Assembly: GCA_963704875.1 (NCBI GenBank)
Contig: CAVPIA010000006.1
Location: 186,001 to 250,000, forward strand
DNA: 64,000 nt
Reading direction: 5' to 3'
Source of the DNA: CAMYOC01 sp963704875
GTDB taxonomy: Bacteria > Pseudomonadota > Gammaproteobacteria > Steroidobacterales > XN24
The position numbers and the translations under genes are program-made. Of this stretch, positions 55,431 to 63,820 are shown one piece after another; position 1 is the first letter of the stretch, and every line of letters starts with the position of its first letter. The notes beneath the pieces are model-generated. The model was given only the letters and a program-made list of their open reading frames with translations, was not told the DNA's origin and did not search any database.

Positions 55431-57110
55431 ATGCTGCAGCAGATTCGGGTCAAGGACTACGCCATCATCGACGAAGCCGAACTCGAGCTTGGCGGCGGCC
55501 TGACGGTGCTGACCGGAGAGACTGGTGCGGGCAAGTCCATCCTGATAGATGCACTGGGACTGGTGCTGGGCGACCGCGCGGACGCGAGCGCGGTCCGACA
55601 GGGCGCCAGCCGTGCAGAGATCACGGCGTTCTTCGATCTTGGTGAGCGCGAGGATGTCAGCGCCTGGCTGAAAGCGCAGGAAATGGATGCAGATGGCGAA
55701 TGCGTGCTGCGCAGAGTAGTCAGCCGAGAGGGACGTTCGCGCGGATTCATTAACGGATGCCCGGTGCCGATGCAGACCCTGCGCAGTCTCGGCGAGATGA
55801 TGGTCGAGATCCATGGACAGCATGAACATCAACATCTGACCCGACGCGCGACACAGCGAGAGTTGCTTGACAGTTTTGGCGCGCACCTGAGCGAGATCGA
55901 AGCCGTGCGTGAGACGGCAACCCGGGTTGGCGAACTCGGCGCAGCGCTTGAAGCACTGCGCGCGGCGCGCGCGGACCGGGACAGCCGCCTGGATCTGCTG
56001 CGTTATCAATCCTCGGAGCTTGAAGCACTGGCGCTGGAGGACGGCGAACCGGACCGGCTGGAGTCGGAACACCTGCGATTGGCAAACACCGGCCGTCTGG
56101 CGGAAGGCGCCGACATGGCGCTGGATTTGATCTTCGAGGCAGAGTCCGGCGCGGCGCAGCAGCGGCTGGCGCGTTCCAGCGATGCGCTGGCGCAATTGGC
56201 CGACCTGGACCCCGCGCTGGAACCGATACGCAAGCTGGTGGAGGAAGCCGAAATTCAGACCAGCGAAGCGGCCGATGGCTTGCGCCGCTATCTCGCCGAT
56301 CTGGACATGGATCCGGCGCGACTGGAATTCGTCTCCAACCGGCTGGCGGAGATCAGCAAGCTGGCGCGCAAACATCAGACCGACCCTGCGGCACTGCCTG
56401 GCCGTCTGCAGGCGCTGACCGCCGAGCTGGAGGCGCTGCAGGATGACGAAGTGGCGCTACGCGACCGGGAGCAGGCCCTGGGCGCGGCGACACGAGACTA
56501 CGCAGCCGCCGCCGCGGCGCTCAGCAAGCGGCGGCAAAGCGCCGCGGCTGAGCTGAGCGAACAGGTCAGCGCCATGATGCGTCAGCTGGGCATGCCCGGC
56601 GGGCGATTTGAGGTTCAGGTCGATGCTGATGAGCAGGCAAGAGTGTCGCTCAATGGGCGCGACCGGATCGAATTCCTGGTCGCGGCAAATCCCGGCCAGA
56701 CACCCGGGGTGCTGGCCAAGGTCGCCTCTGGTGGCGAATTGTCCCGCATCAGCCTGGCGATCCAGGTCGTGGCGACCGCGGGCTCGTCTTTACCATGTCT
56801 GGTTTTTGATGAGGTGGACTCGGGCGTGGGTGGCGGCGTCGCCGAGATTGTCGGCCGGCGGCTGCGAGAACTCGGCGACGGCCGTCAGGTGTTGTGTGTC
56901 ACCCATTTGCCGCAGGTCGCAAGCCAGAGCCACCACCACGTCAGAATCAGCAAGCTTTCCACCGCCAAAGCGACGCGTACCACGCTGAATGCACTCAACG
57001 ACAGCGAGAAGATCGAGGAGCTGGCGCGGATGCTGGGCGGGGTTGAAATCACCAGCACGACGCGTGAGCACGCGAGGGAGATGATCCAGCAGGCACGAAA
57101 CCGCGCCTGA
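55431..57110 (+). CDS. recN: DNA repair protein RecN
   Basis: RecN is an SMC-like ATPase for double-strand break repair. The 559 residues have Walker A GETGAGKSILIDALGL, an internal coiled-coil region rich in A, E and R, the signature ASGGELSRISLAIQ and Walker B CLVFDEVDSGVGG. It is adjacent to nadK, a common pair, and ends 3 bases from the convergent fur gene. Confidence 0.98.
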   Translation: MLQQIRVKDYAIIDEAELELGGGLTVLTGETGAGKSILIDALGLVLGDRADASAVRQGASRAEITAFFDLGEREDVSAWLKAQEMDADGECVLRRVVSREGRSRGFINGCPVPMQTLRSLGEMMVEIHGQHEHQHLTRRATQRELLDSFGAHLSEIEAVRETATRVGELGAALEALRAARADRDSRLDLLRYQSSELEALALEDGEPDRLESEHLRLANTGRLAEGADMALDLIFEAESGAAQQRLARSSDALAQLADLDPALEPIRKLVEEAEIQTSEAADGLRRYLADLDMDPARLEFVSNRLAEISKLARKHQTDPAALPGRLQALTAELEALQDDEVALRDREQALGAATRDYAAAAAALSKRRQSAAAELSEQVSAMMRQLGMPGGRFEVQVDADEQARVSLNGRDRIEFLVAANPGQTPGVLAKVASGGELSRISLAIQVVATAGSSLPCLVFDEVDSGVGGGVAEIVGRRLRELGDGRQVLCVTHLPQVASQSHHHVRISKLSTAKATRTTLNALNDSEKIEELARMLGGVEITSTTREHAREMIQQARNRA

Positions 57111-57113
57111 GCC

Positions 57114-57539
57114 CTACTTCTCCCGGTGCGGACAATCCTCGCGCCGGCAGCTGCCGTAAATAATCAGCGCGTGCGTGGTGATGTCAAAGCCATGATTGCT
57201 GGCGATGGTCCTTTGCCGGTCCTCGATTGTGGGGTCGACGAATTCCTCCACCCGACCGCAATCCTGGCACACGATATGATCGTGATGCGCACCATCGTCG
57301 AGTTCGAAAACCGCACTGCCGCCCTCAAAATTGTGTCGCTGCACCAGACCCGCAGCCTCAAACTGGGTCAGGACCCGATAGACCGTCGCCAGACCGATAT
57401 CCTCTCCTGAATCCAACAGGGCCTTGTAGACATCCTCTGCGGTCAGGTGAAGGTCCTGCTTTTGTTCCAGAATTTCGAGGATCTTGACTCGCGGCAGAGT
57501 CACTTTCAGCCCGGCCTTCCTGAGATCGTTGGTCTCCAA
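57114..57539 (-). CDS. fur: Ferric uptake regulator Fur
   Basis: Fur represses iron-uptake genes with Fe2+ bound. The 141 residues have the winged helix (LKVTLPRVKILEILEQKQDLHLTAEDVYKALL), metal ligands in AHHDHIVCQDCGRVEEF and a C-terminal C-x4-C (SCRREDC). The start is TTG at 57539, supported by AGGGG 7 bases upstream. It is divergent from bamE, a conserved arrangement. Confidence 0.97.
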   Translation of the reverse strand: METNDLRKAGLKVTLPRVKILEILEQKQDLHLTAEDVYKALLDSGEDIGLATVYRVLTQFEAAGLVQRHNFEGGSAVFELDDGAHHDHIVCQDCGRVEEFVDPTIEDRQRTIASNHGFDITTHALIIYGSCRREDCPHREK

Positions 57540-57627
57540 AGAGCTACCCCTGGCGGCGGTCCGCGTGACGTGGAAAGGAGAATACTTCCTGTTATTATTA
57601 CCGACTTATGCCCGCTCGCCAAAGTAT

Positions 57628-58062
57628 ATGACACCGCAACCCACCAGATACGCCGCATCCGCTGCCGTAGCAAGCGCGCTACGCAGTCTCGGCCTCGCCC
57701 TTATGGTGTTGGCTTTCGTCGCCAGCAGCGGCTGCTCGTCGCTCAGGAACTTCACCCTCAAGCCTTATCGGATCAACATCCAGCAGGGCAATTTTCTTGA
57801 GGAGGAGGACGTGGATCAGGTGCAGGCCGGGATGACCCGCAGCCAGGTACGGTTCCTGTTGGGCACGCCGATGGTAGAGGACCTGTTCAACAACGACCGC
57901 TGGGATTATTTCTATTACCTCAAGATCGGCCGCACGCAGGAAGTGTATACCCGCCACTTCACGGTCTATTTCGAGGGCGATCAGGCAGTGCGCGTTGACA
58001 AGGACCTGGGCAACACCCAGGAAAATGATAACGGCGAGATTATCGAAGCCGAAAACGGCTGA
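57628..58062 (+). CDS. bamE: Outer membrane assembly lipoprotein BamE
   Basis: BamE is a lipoprotein of the BAM complex. ATG at 57628 gives 144 residues: a lipoprotein signal peptide ending VASSGC with C36, then the SmpA/OmlA fold with PYRINIQQGN, GMTRSQVRFLLGTPMVEDLF, RWDYFYYLK and the strand region. The frame is open upstream to 57484 within fur and is disregarded there. Confidence 0.95.
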   Translation: MTPQPTRYAASAAVASALRSLGLALMVLAFVASSGCSSLRNFTLKPYRINIQQGNFLEEEDVDQVQAGMTRSQVRFLLGTPMVEDLFNNDRWDYFYYLKIGRTQEVYTRHFTVYFEGDQAVRVDKDLGNTQENDNGEIIEAENG

Positions 58063-58137
58063 ATCTGAGGCAGTGTTGATCGGAGATTGTTAATCGACTT
58101 GGGCTGATCTGTTTGAATCAATAGCTTCCGCCATCGA

Positions 58138-58557
58138 TCACGACTCGTCCGGATTCTGTTTTCCTGCAGCGGCCAGGGTGCTGGCCCCCGACTCGCTCGC
58201 GACTTTGTTTGTTGTCTTGCCAGCCGCCTTGCCCGTTGTCTTGCCCATCGTTTTTCCCATAGTCTTGCCAAGGGCCGCCAGTTCGCGCCGCACCACCTTC
58301 GGGTCAGCAAGCAGAGGCCGGTAGATCTCTACCCGGTCACCGTTGGCAAGCGGCTGAGCCGGTTTGACCAGCCTGCCGAATATTCCCAGACGGTTTTTCC
58401 CAAGCTGGATCTCCGGAAACTGCTCCTCAATACCCGACAGACGCGCTGCTTCCTCCGCGGTTGCGCCAGCCGGCACCTCAAGCGCGATGATCGACTGCGC
58501 CTCGGGTGTGGCGTATGCCACCTCGACCTTGATGAACTCAGGCTCGCCGGTAGACAT
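58138..58557 (-). CDS. rnfH: RnfH/UPF0125 family protein with lysine-rich repeat tail
   Basis: A ubiquitin-like beta-grasp protein of unknown role found with ratA. The start at 58557 (MSTGEPEFIKVEVAYATPE) gives 139 residues and overlaps ratA by 20 bases; upstream in-frame sequence lies inside ratA. Family motif: RLGIFGRLVKPAQPLANGDRVEIYRPL. From residue 97 a tail with repeats GKTMGKTMGKTTGKAAGKTT follows, unusual for the family. Confidence 0.92.
   Translation of the reverse strand: MSTGEPEFIKVEVAYATPEAQSIIALEVPAGATAEEAARLSGIEEQFPEIQLGKNRLGIFGRLVKPAQPLANGDRVEIYRPLLADPKVVRRELAALGKTMGKTMGKTTGKAAGKTTNKVASESGASTLAAAGKQNPDES
58204..58269 (-). repeat. Coding repeat in the rnfH tail
   Basis: About five copies of a 12-base unit near GGCAAGACAACG encode GKTM/GKTT/GKAA. 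Copies differ at the third and fourth codons, so it is older than the 24-bp array at 802-1738. Confidence 0.8.
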
Positions 58558-58975
58558 TGGAGGCACGTTTGGCAAAAGCGTCGACCAGGGAGCGAGCAAT
58601 GTCCTCGAACACAGGCCCGAACAACAAGCCGCCCATGAAACTGTCAAACTCGAAGCGCATATCCAGGCGGACCTCACTGGCTGACTCGTCGATCTCGTCA
58701 AAGGTCCAGTGTCCTTCCAGATGCTTAAAGGGGCCGTCTACCAGACCGATCTGGATCCTCTCCCCGAACACCAGCTGATTGCGGGTCGTGAACACGCGCG
58801 ATGTCTTGCCCCTGGACAGCTCGAGACTTGCTTCCATAAACCGGTCCGTCTCGGTGTGGACCACCGCGGATCGACACCATGGCAGAAACTCCGGATAGGC
58901 ACGCACATCGTTGACCAACGCATACATGTGGCCAGCGGCATACGGCACCATGGCGCTACGGCGGACTTCACGCAT
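58538..58975 (-). CDS. ratA: RatA-type START-like protein
   Basis: The 145 residues form a coenzyme Q-binding START-like domain (Coq10/RatA family): VPYAAGHMYALVNDVRAYPEFLPWCRSA and GPFKHLEGHWTFDEI. E. coli RatA was reported to inhibit ribosome association; in others it resembles ubiquinone-binding Coq10. Function here unproven. It lies 3 bases after the transporter gene and overlaps rnfH. Confidence 0.93.
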   Translation of the reverse strand: MREVRRSAMVPYAAGHMYALVNDVRAYPEFLPWCRSAVVHTETDRFMEASLELSRGKTSRVFTTRNQLVFGERIQIGLVDGPFKHLEGHWTFDEIDESASEVRLDMRFEFDSFMGGLLFGPVFEDIARSLVDAFAKRASNVYRRA

Positions 58976-58978
58976 GAC

Positions 58979-60355
58979 TCAGACCAGCCCCAGAGAGCCC
59001 AGGATGCCTGCGGCGTGGAGGAACACCAGCAGCACTGAAACCGGCGCTACCCAGCGAGCCAGAAAGCGCCAGGTCCGATAACCGATGCCGGTGCCGATGC
59101 CGAGTTCTTCCGAAGAGGAATTCTTGCACATCACCCAACCGGCAAAGACGGTGATTAGAAGACCGCCCAGCGGCAACATTACATTGCTGGCCAGATGGTC
59201 AATGTTTTCGAACAGATTGCCGCCGAAGATACGCACGTCTGCGAGCAGGTTGAAAGAGAAGATTGTCAGCAGGCCCAGCGCCCAGATAATGATGCCGATG
59301 ACCAGCGCTACGCTGCGCCGACTGCCGCCATGACTCTCCACGCTCCACGCAACTGCGGGTTCCAGCAAACCGATAGCCGATGTCCACGCGGCGAACAACA
59401 GCAAGGCAAAAAACATCGGCGCCAGCAGCGCGCCCATTGGCATCGAACTGAACGCAAGTGGCAGGGTTTCAAAAACCAGGCCCGGTCCCTGGGCCGGGTC
59501 CAGGCCGTTGGCCAGCACGATCGGGAAAATGATGAGCCCCGACACCAATGCAATCATCGTGTCCACGATGACCACGGAGAATGAGGTTCGGCTGATCGAT
59601 GTGCCCTCGGGCAGATAGGCGCCGTAGGCCATGATCGCACCCATACCCAGACTCAGGGTGAAGAAGGCCTGACCCATTGCGGTCAACATACTGGCCGGGG
59701 TCAACGCGTCGAAATCAGTGCGGAACAGGAATCGCACGCCGCCGGCGAAATCCCCTGCCAGGACAGCGTAGCTCAACAACAAACCCAGCAACACGATCAG
59801 CGCCGGCATCAGAAACCTGACCAGTTTCTCCAGGCCACGCTCGATGCCGCGTCCCACGATGATGATGGTCAGGGCCATGAATACCGTATGCAGCGCAACG
59901 ACCTTTGCCGGGTCGGCCTGCAACCCAGCGAACAGACCATGTATGTCGCTGGCAGGCATGCCGCTGAAGCTGTCGGTCAGGCTGTAACCCAGATAGGCGA
60001 TGGTCCAGCCACCGATGACGCTATAAAACGACAGGATCAGGAATCCCGACAGGATACCGATCACGCCAACCAGGCCCCAACCGGAATGACTGCCCTCTTC
60101 GGCGCCAACAATGCGCATTGTGGCAATCGGATTGCGCCGACCACGGCGACCGATCATGACCTCGGAAATCATGATCGGGAGACCGATCACAAACACGCAA
60201 AGAATGTAGAACAGAACGAAGGCGCCACCGCCATTTTCGCCTGCTATGAAAGGGAAGCGCCAGATATTCCCCAGCCCTACGGCCGAGCCGCTGACGGCAA
60301 GGATAAAGGCCAGTCTGGAGGACCAGAAACCGTGCAGGGAAGTACGCTTTGCCAT
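58979..60355 (-). CDS. Sodium-dependent transporter, NSS (SNF) family
   Basis: The 458 residues have about 11-12 membrane helices and the family motif SRLAFILAVSGSAVGLGNIWRFPFIAGENGGGAFVLFYI, with the unwound first helix and GNIWRFP, plus the NSS segments further on (LSLGMGAIMAYGAYLP). Such transporters carry amino acids or osmolytes with Na+; substrate unknown. First gene of the run with ratA and rnfH; divergent from smpB. Confidence 0.94.
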   Translation of the reverse strand: MAKRTSLHGFWSSRLAFILAVSGSAVGLGNIWRFPFIAGENGGGAFVLFYILCVFVIGLPIMISEVMIGRRGRRNPIATMRIVGAEEGSHSGWGLVGVIGILSGFLILSFYSVIGGWTIAYLGYSLTDSFSGMPASDIHGLFAGLQADPAKVVALHTVFMALTIIIVGRGIERGLEKLVRFLMPALIVLLGLLLSYAVLAGDFAGGVRFLFRTDFDALTPASMLTAMGQAFFTLSLGMGAIMAYGAYLPEGTSISRTSFSVVIVDTMIALVSGLIIFPIVLANGLDPAQGPGLVFETLPLAFSSMPMGALLAPMFFALLLFAAWTSAIGLLEPAVAWSVESHGGSRRSVALVIGIIIWALGLLTIFSFNLLADVRIFGGNLFENIDHLASNVMLPLGGLLITVFAGWVMCKNSSSEELGIGTGIGYRTWRFLARWVAPVSVLLVFLHAAGILGSLGLV

Positions 60356-60498
60356 GGCGGATCCGCCGTGGAGCTTTCAAAAGTCCGCAATATTGGATTA
60401 AATCCCGGTTCCAGACAACTTGGCGCCCGTCACGCCATCGACCGATTCGTCCGCCAGGCGGACCGGAACCAAAACAACCACCGCTGGCCGGGACAGGT

Positions 60499-60984
60499 AT
60501 GAACAAGAAGAAAGGCAGCCAGAAAGCGAAAGCCGGCGGCAGCCTGATTGCGCAAAACAAGAAGGCCCGGCATGACTTCTTCATCGAAGATGCCTATGAA
60601 GCCGGACTGGCGCTTGAAGGCTGGGAAGTCAAAGCCATGCGCGCCGGTCGCGCTCAGCTGAAAGAGGCCTATGTGTCAATTCGCGGCAGCGAGGCATGGC
60701 TGCTGGGTTCTCATATTTCGCCGCTGACTTCCGCCTCAACCCATGTTCAGGCGGATCCGACCCGCACCCGCAAACTGCTTTTGCACCGGCGGCAACTGGA
60801 CAACCTGATCGGACTGGTCGAGCGCAAGGGCTATACCCTGGTGCCGCTCAGGCTCTACTGGAAAGCCGGTAAAGCCAAACTGGAAGTCGGTCTGGCCATG
60901 GGCAAGAAACAGCATGACAAGCGCGCTACGGACCGCGACCGCGACTGGAAACGTCAAAAAGAACGTATCCTTAAGCACTCTTGA
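60499..60984 (+). CDS. smpB: SsrA-binding protein SmpB
   Basis: SmpB binds tmRNA and the ribosome for trans-translation. ATG at 60499 (MNKKKGSQKAKAGG) gives 161 residues; the open frame upstream to 60349 is not conserved. Motifs: NKKARHDFFIEDAYEAGLALEGWEVKAMRAGR and the basic tail with KKQHDKR. The partner ssrA lies 2.8 kb downstream on the same strand. Confidence 0.98.
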   Translation: MNKKKGSQKAKAGGSLIAQNKKARHDFFIEDAYEAGLALEGWEVKAMRAGRAQLKEAYVSIRGSEAWLLGSHISPLTSASTHVQADPTRTRKLLLHRRQLDNLIGLVERKGYTLVPLRLYWKAGKAKLEVGLAMGKKQHDKRATDRDRDWKRQKERILKHS

Positions 60985-61552
60985 TTCAATGGCTTGAGAG
61001 TGTTAGTTAATTTATGTTATGACCTGTATTCCTAAGCAAATCAACCGCCGGTCTGGCTGAAAGAAGCGGGGCTTCGGCGCCATTACTCCGGCGCGATTAG
61101 CGATCTGGCGTCGCTTTGGCTGGCGCGGACAGGCCGGCGCACAAGAACGACAAGGGCCGACCGGCCGACCGGAATCACCCGGCGCCCTGGCGTGAGGCCA
61201 GATCTTCCGCCCGGCTCCCGGATTTCGGTGATCACCATCGGGATGAGCTAGACATGGCAACCCCGAATCGGGTGAACCCTATCCAGCTTGAGGCCCAGCT
61301 CGATGCCCAGCACAATTCCCAGCATCGTTCTCCGGTCCCGCCGTGCTGCTGATTGCGGTGACCTGGATCATCCGGCCTGGCCACCAAATCCTGCCTGTCG
61401 ACACCGGTGCCGGCCGCAGATGCCGCAGCGCTGGAAGCTTGCGGCCGAACCTGCCCGTATGGACGGAAGCCCAGGATCTGCCATTGTCGCCTTTGCGCCA
61501 CAGGCAGACACGGCTATGCTTTTAGGACGGCGTCCGGAGTAGCGCAATTGAA
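60985..61552. other. Gene-free region of 568 bases
   Basis: No protein family, tRNA or terminator could be recognised. Several open frames of 60-90 codons on both strands are mutually overlapping and have no family features. The first 60 bases are AT-rich (TTAGTTAATTTATGTTATGA) and could hold a promoter; a weak TTGAGA at 60994 is present. One short hydrophobic stretch (LLIAVTWII, from 61346) hints at a decayed gene but is not enough. Confidence 0.6.
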
Positions 61553-62134
61553 ATGAGCGTCGAGCCCGATAATCAGGCCAATACTAATCAGGCTAATACC
61601 CGCGCACGCGATCTGATGGTGCCGGCGGACAAGTATCCGTCGGCGACAGCCGACTGCAGCCTGCGCGAGGCCGCCAGGTTGCTTAGCGACTGGCATATCG
61701 ACATGCATGCCTCGGTGTCGATGCCACGCATCCTTCTGCTGATGAATGAAGAAGGACAACTGGTCAGCATGGTCCGCCGACGCGATATCCTGCGCGGTCT
61801 GGCCCCGTCATTTCTGGTCGCATCTTTCAGCGATCATCCGGAAGCGATGTTCGACGTCGATGTCGACCCCAATCTGACGGAGATGCTGTCCGACCGGGCT
61901 GAAGAGAAATTACGCCGCAAGGCCGAAACCCAGGTCTCGGAAATTGCCCATCCCATCCCGGCCTCTCTGGCCGCCGACGACTCACTGATCAAGGTCGTTC
62001 AGGTCATGGTCCGTCATGACCAGTCCATGGTGCCGGTGCTCGACGAAAACGGGCATGTGATCGGCGTAGTCAGAACCGTCGAGGTCCTCGAGAGCGTCTA
62101 CAAGAGCCTGTCAGCCCGGGACGAGCACTCTTGA
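61553..62134 (+). CDS. CBS-domain protein
   Basis: The 193 residues hold a pair of CBS domains (about 18-80 and 125-185): ARDLMVPADKYPSATADCSLREAARLL and HPIPASLAADDSLIKVVQVMVRHDQSMVPVLDENGHVIGVVRTVEVLE. CBS pairs usually bind adenosine nucleotides and regulate a partner. The N terminus has a short repeat QANTNQANT. Stop overlaps the TTG start of the transporter gene (TTGA), suggesting it regulates that transporter; this is inference. Confidence 0.85.
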   Translation: MSVEPDNQANTNQANTRARDLMVPADKYPSATADCSLREAARLLSDWHIDMHASVSMPRILLLMNEEGQLVSMVRRRDILRGLAPSFLVASFSDHPEAMFDVDVDPNLTEMLSDRAEEKLRRKAETQVSEIAHPIPASLAADDSLIKVVQVMVRHDQSMVPVLDENGHVIGVVRTVEVLESVYKSLSARDEHS

Positions 62135-63654
62135 GCGAAGAGCAAGCCGAGCCCGGCAATAAGCGCAGGCGGTCGCCAGTCTACGGCGCCGGGGTCCTTG
62201 TCGGTGGCCGACCCGCGACGTTCAACCTGCGACGACTGACATGGATGTTGCTGGGCGTCGGCTTGTTTGCACTAACTGCCTGGGCCCCATCACTGCCCGA
62301 CGCCGCAGATCCGTCCGGACAACACGTCGTGCTCAGTCGCGAAGGTCAATTGGCCATCGCGCTGTTTCTGCTCGCCGCCACCTGGTGGATATTTGAGGTC
62401 ATCCCGATCGGCGCCACCGCACTCGCCATCGGCGTGGTGCAGGCGCTGTTTCTGATCCGTGATCCGCGCGTCGCCTACACCGATTTTATGGACCCGGCTG
62501 TGTGGTTCATCATCGGCTCCATCACCATTGGCCTGGTCTTCACCAAGACCGGCCTGACAAATCGCATGGCCTACCGCATGCTGACGCTGGTCGGGGACCG
62601 CACCAGTCGTATCTATCTCGGCGCTTTTGTAATGACCGCAGGCATGACACTGGTGATGGCACAAACCGCGGTGGCCGCGGCGGTCTACCCGCTGCTGATG
62701 ACCATATATTCACTGTATGAGGACGATGAGCACCCGACCCGTTTCGGCAAGGGATTGTTTATTGGCATGGCGTTCACCGCCGGCGCCGGCAGCATTATTA
62801 CCCTGCTTGGCGCCGCCCGTACCGCAGTCGCGGTCGGTTTCTATCGGCAGCTGGTAGGCCGAGAGATCGACTTTTTCGAGATCAGCTACTACCTGTTCCC
62901 GGTCGGCGCGCTGATGGTCCTGCTGATCTGGCTGTATGTCATTCTGATGTACAGACCCGAACGGGACGTGATTCCCGGTCTGAGGTTTCGGGCAATCAAA
63001 CTGCACCGACAACTTGGACCGATGAAGCGCGAGGAAATCATCGCGCTGACCATCACCATGACCGCAGTGACGCTGATGAGCCTGCGCTCTTTTGTGCCAG
63101 CCCTTGCAGCGGTCGATAAAAGCGCAATTATTGCCGGCGCCACCGTCCTGTTCTTTGTCTTCCGCCTGCTCCGCCGTGCCGATCTGGAGAAATTGCCGTG
63201 GAACATCGTGTTGCTGTTCGGCGGCGCGATGAGCCTGGGGCTTTGTCTGTGGCAGACCGGCGCCGCCGAATGGCTGGCCATGTCCTGGCTGAGTCATATC
63301 GGCAGCAGCAAATCACTCGCGTTCATTCTCGGACTCAGTGTTTTCGTGCTGGCGATGACCAACGTGATCATGAATGTGGCGGCCATCGCGATCTCATTGC
63401 CGGTAGCGCTGGTGATGGCGCCACATCTTGGCGTCGCACCGGATGTCGTGCTCTATGTTTCATTGACCGCGGCCGGGATGCCGTTCCTGCTGTTGGTCGG
63501 TGCGGTCCCCAATGCCATTGCTTACGAGAGCCGGCAATTCAGCGCAAGCGAGTTCTTTATGGCCGGTGTCCCCGCGAGCATGATGCTGCTGGCGGTTATC
63601 GGCGTGTTTGTGATGTGGATCTGGCGATGGATGGGTATGCCGATACTATTGTAA
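62131..63654 (+). CDS. SLC13/DASS family transporter
   Basis: The 507 residues have about 12 membrane segments; pattern fits the divalent anion:Na+ symporters (dicarboxylates, sulfate). TTG start at 62131. Segments such as GSITIGLVFTKTGLTNRMAYRML, MAFTAGAGSIITLLGAARTAV and GMPFLLLVGAVPNAIAYES match the family; the usual SNT sodium/substrate motifs appear altered (AQTAVAAA, MTNVIMNVAA). Substrate unknown. The CBS gene overlaps its start. Confidence 0.88.
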   Translation: MSEEQAEPGNKRRRSPVYGAGVLVGGRPATFNLRRLTWMLLGVGLFALTAWAPSLPDAADPSGQHVVLSREGQLAIALFLLAATWWIFEVIPIGATALAIGVVQALFLIRDPRVAYTDFMDPAVWFIIGSITIGLVFTKTGLTNRMAYRMLTLVGDRTSRIYLGAFVMTAGMTLVMAQTAVAAAVYPLLMTIYSLYEDDEHPTRFGKGLFIGMAFTAGAGSIITLLGAARTAVAVGFYRQLVGREIDFFEISYYLFPVGALMVLLIWLYVILMYRPERDVIPGLRFRAIKLHRQLGPMKREEIIALTITMTAVTLMSLRSFVPALAAVDKSAIIAGATVLFFVFRLLRRADLEKLPWNIVLLFGGAMSLGLCLWQTGAAEWLAMSWLSHIGSSKSLAFILGLSVFVLAMTNVIMNVAAIAISLPVALVMAPHLGVAPDVVLYVSLTAAGMPFLLLVGAVPNAIAYESRQFSASEFFMAGVPASMMLLAVIGVFVMWIWRWMGMPILL

Positions 63655-63804
63655 TATATTTCTATATTTTTCATATATTTGCGAGTCTTAATTAATCTTT
63701 TATATAACTCATTAGTGCGAGGGAGAATACACCTTGAGGGCTTGAAAAGCAGCGGCCCGCCCACATTCAGCTCCCTCGGCTGGTATCGGTGACAGACAAA
63801 CTCA

Positions 63805-63810
63805 TACAAT
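63805..63810 (+). promoter_or_regulatory. -10 element of ssrA
   Basis: TACAAT at 63805-63810 lies 10 bases before the mature 5' end of tmRNA. No good -35 at the expected place; an AT-rich stretch at 63655-63720 lies further upstream. Confidence 0.4.
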
Positions 63811-63820
63811 GCCGACTCCT

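Noticed and set aside
57541..57627. Fur box between fur and bamE
   Set aside because: The AT-rich TGTTATTATTA segment resembles half a Fur box at best; no palindrome of the GATAATGATAATCATTATC kind.
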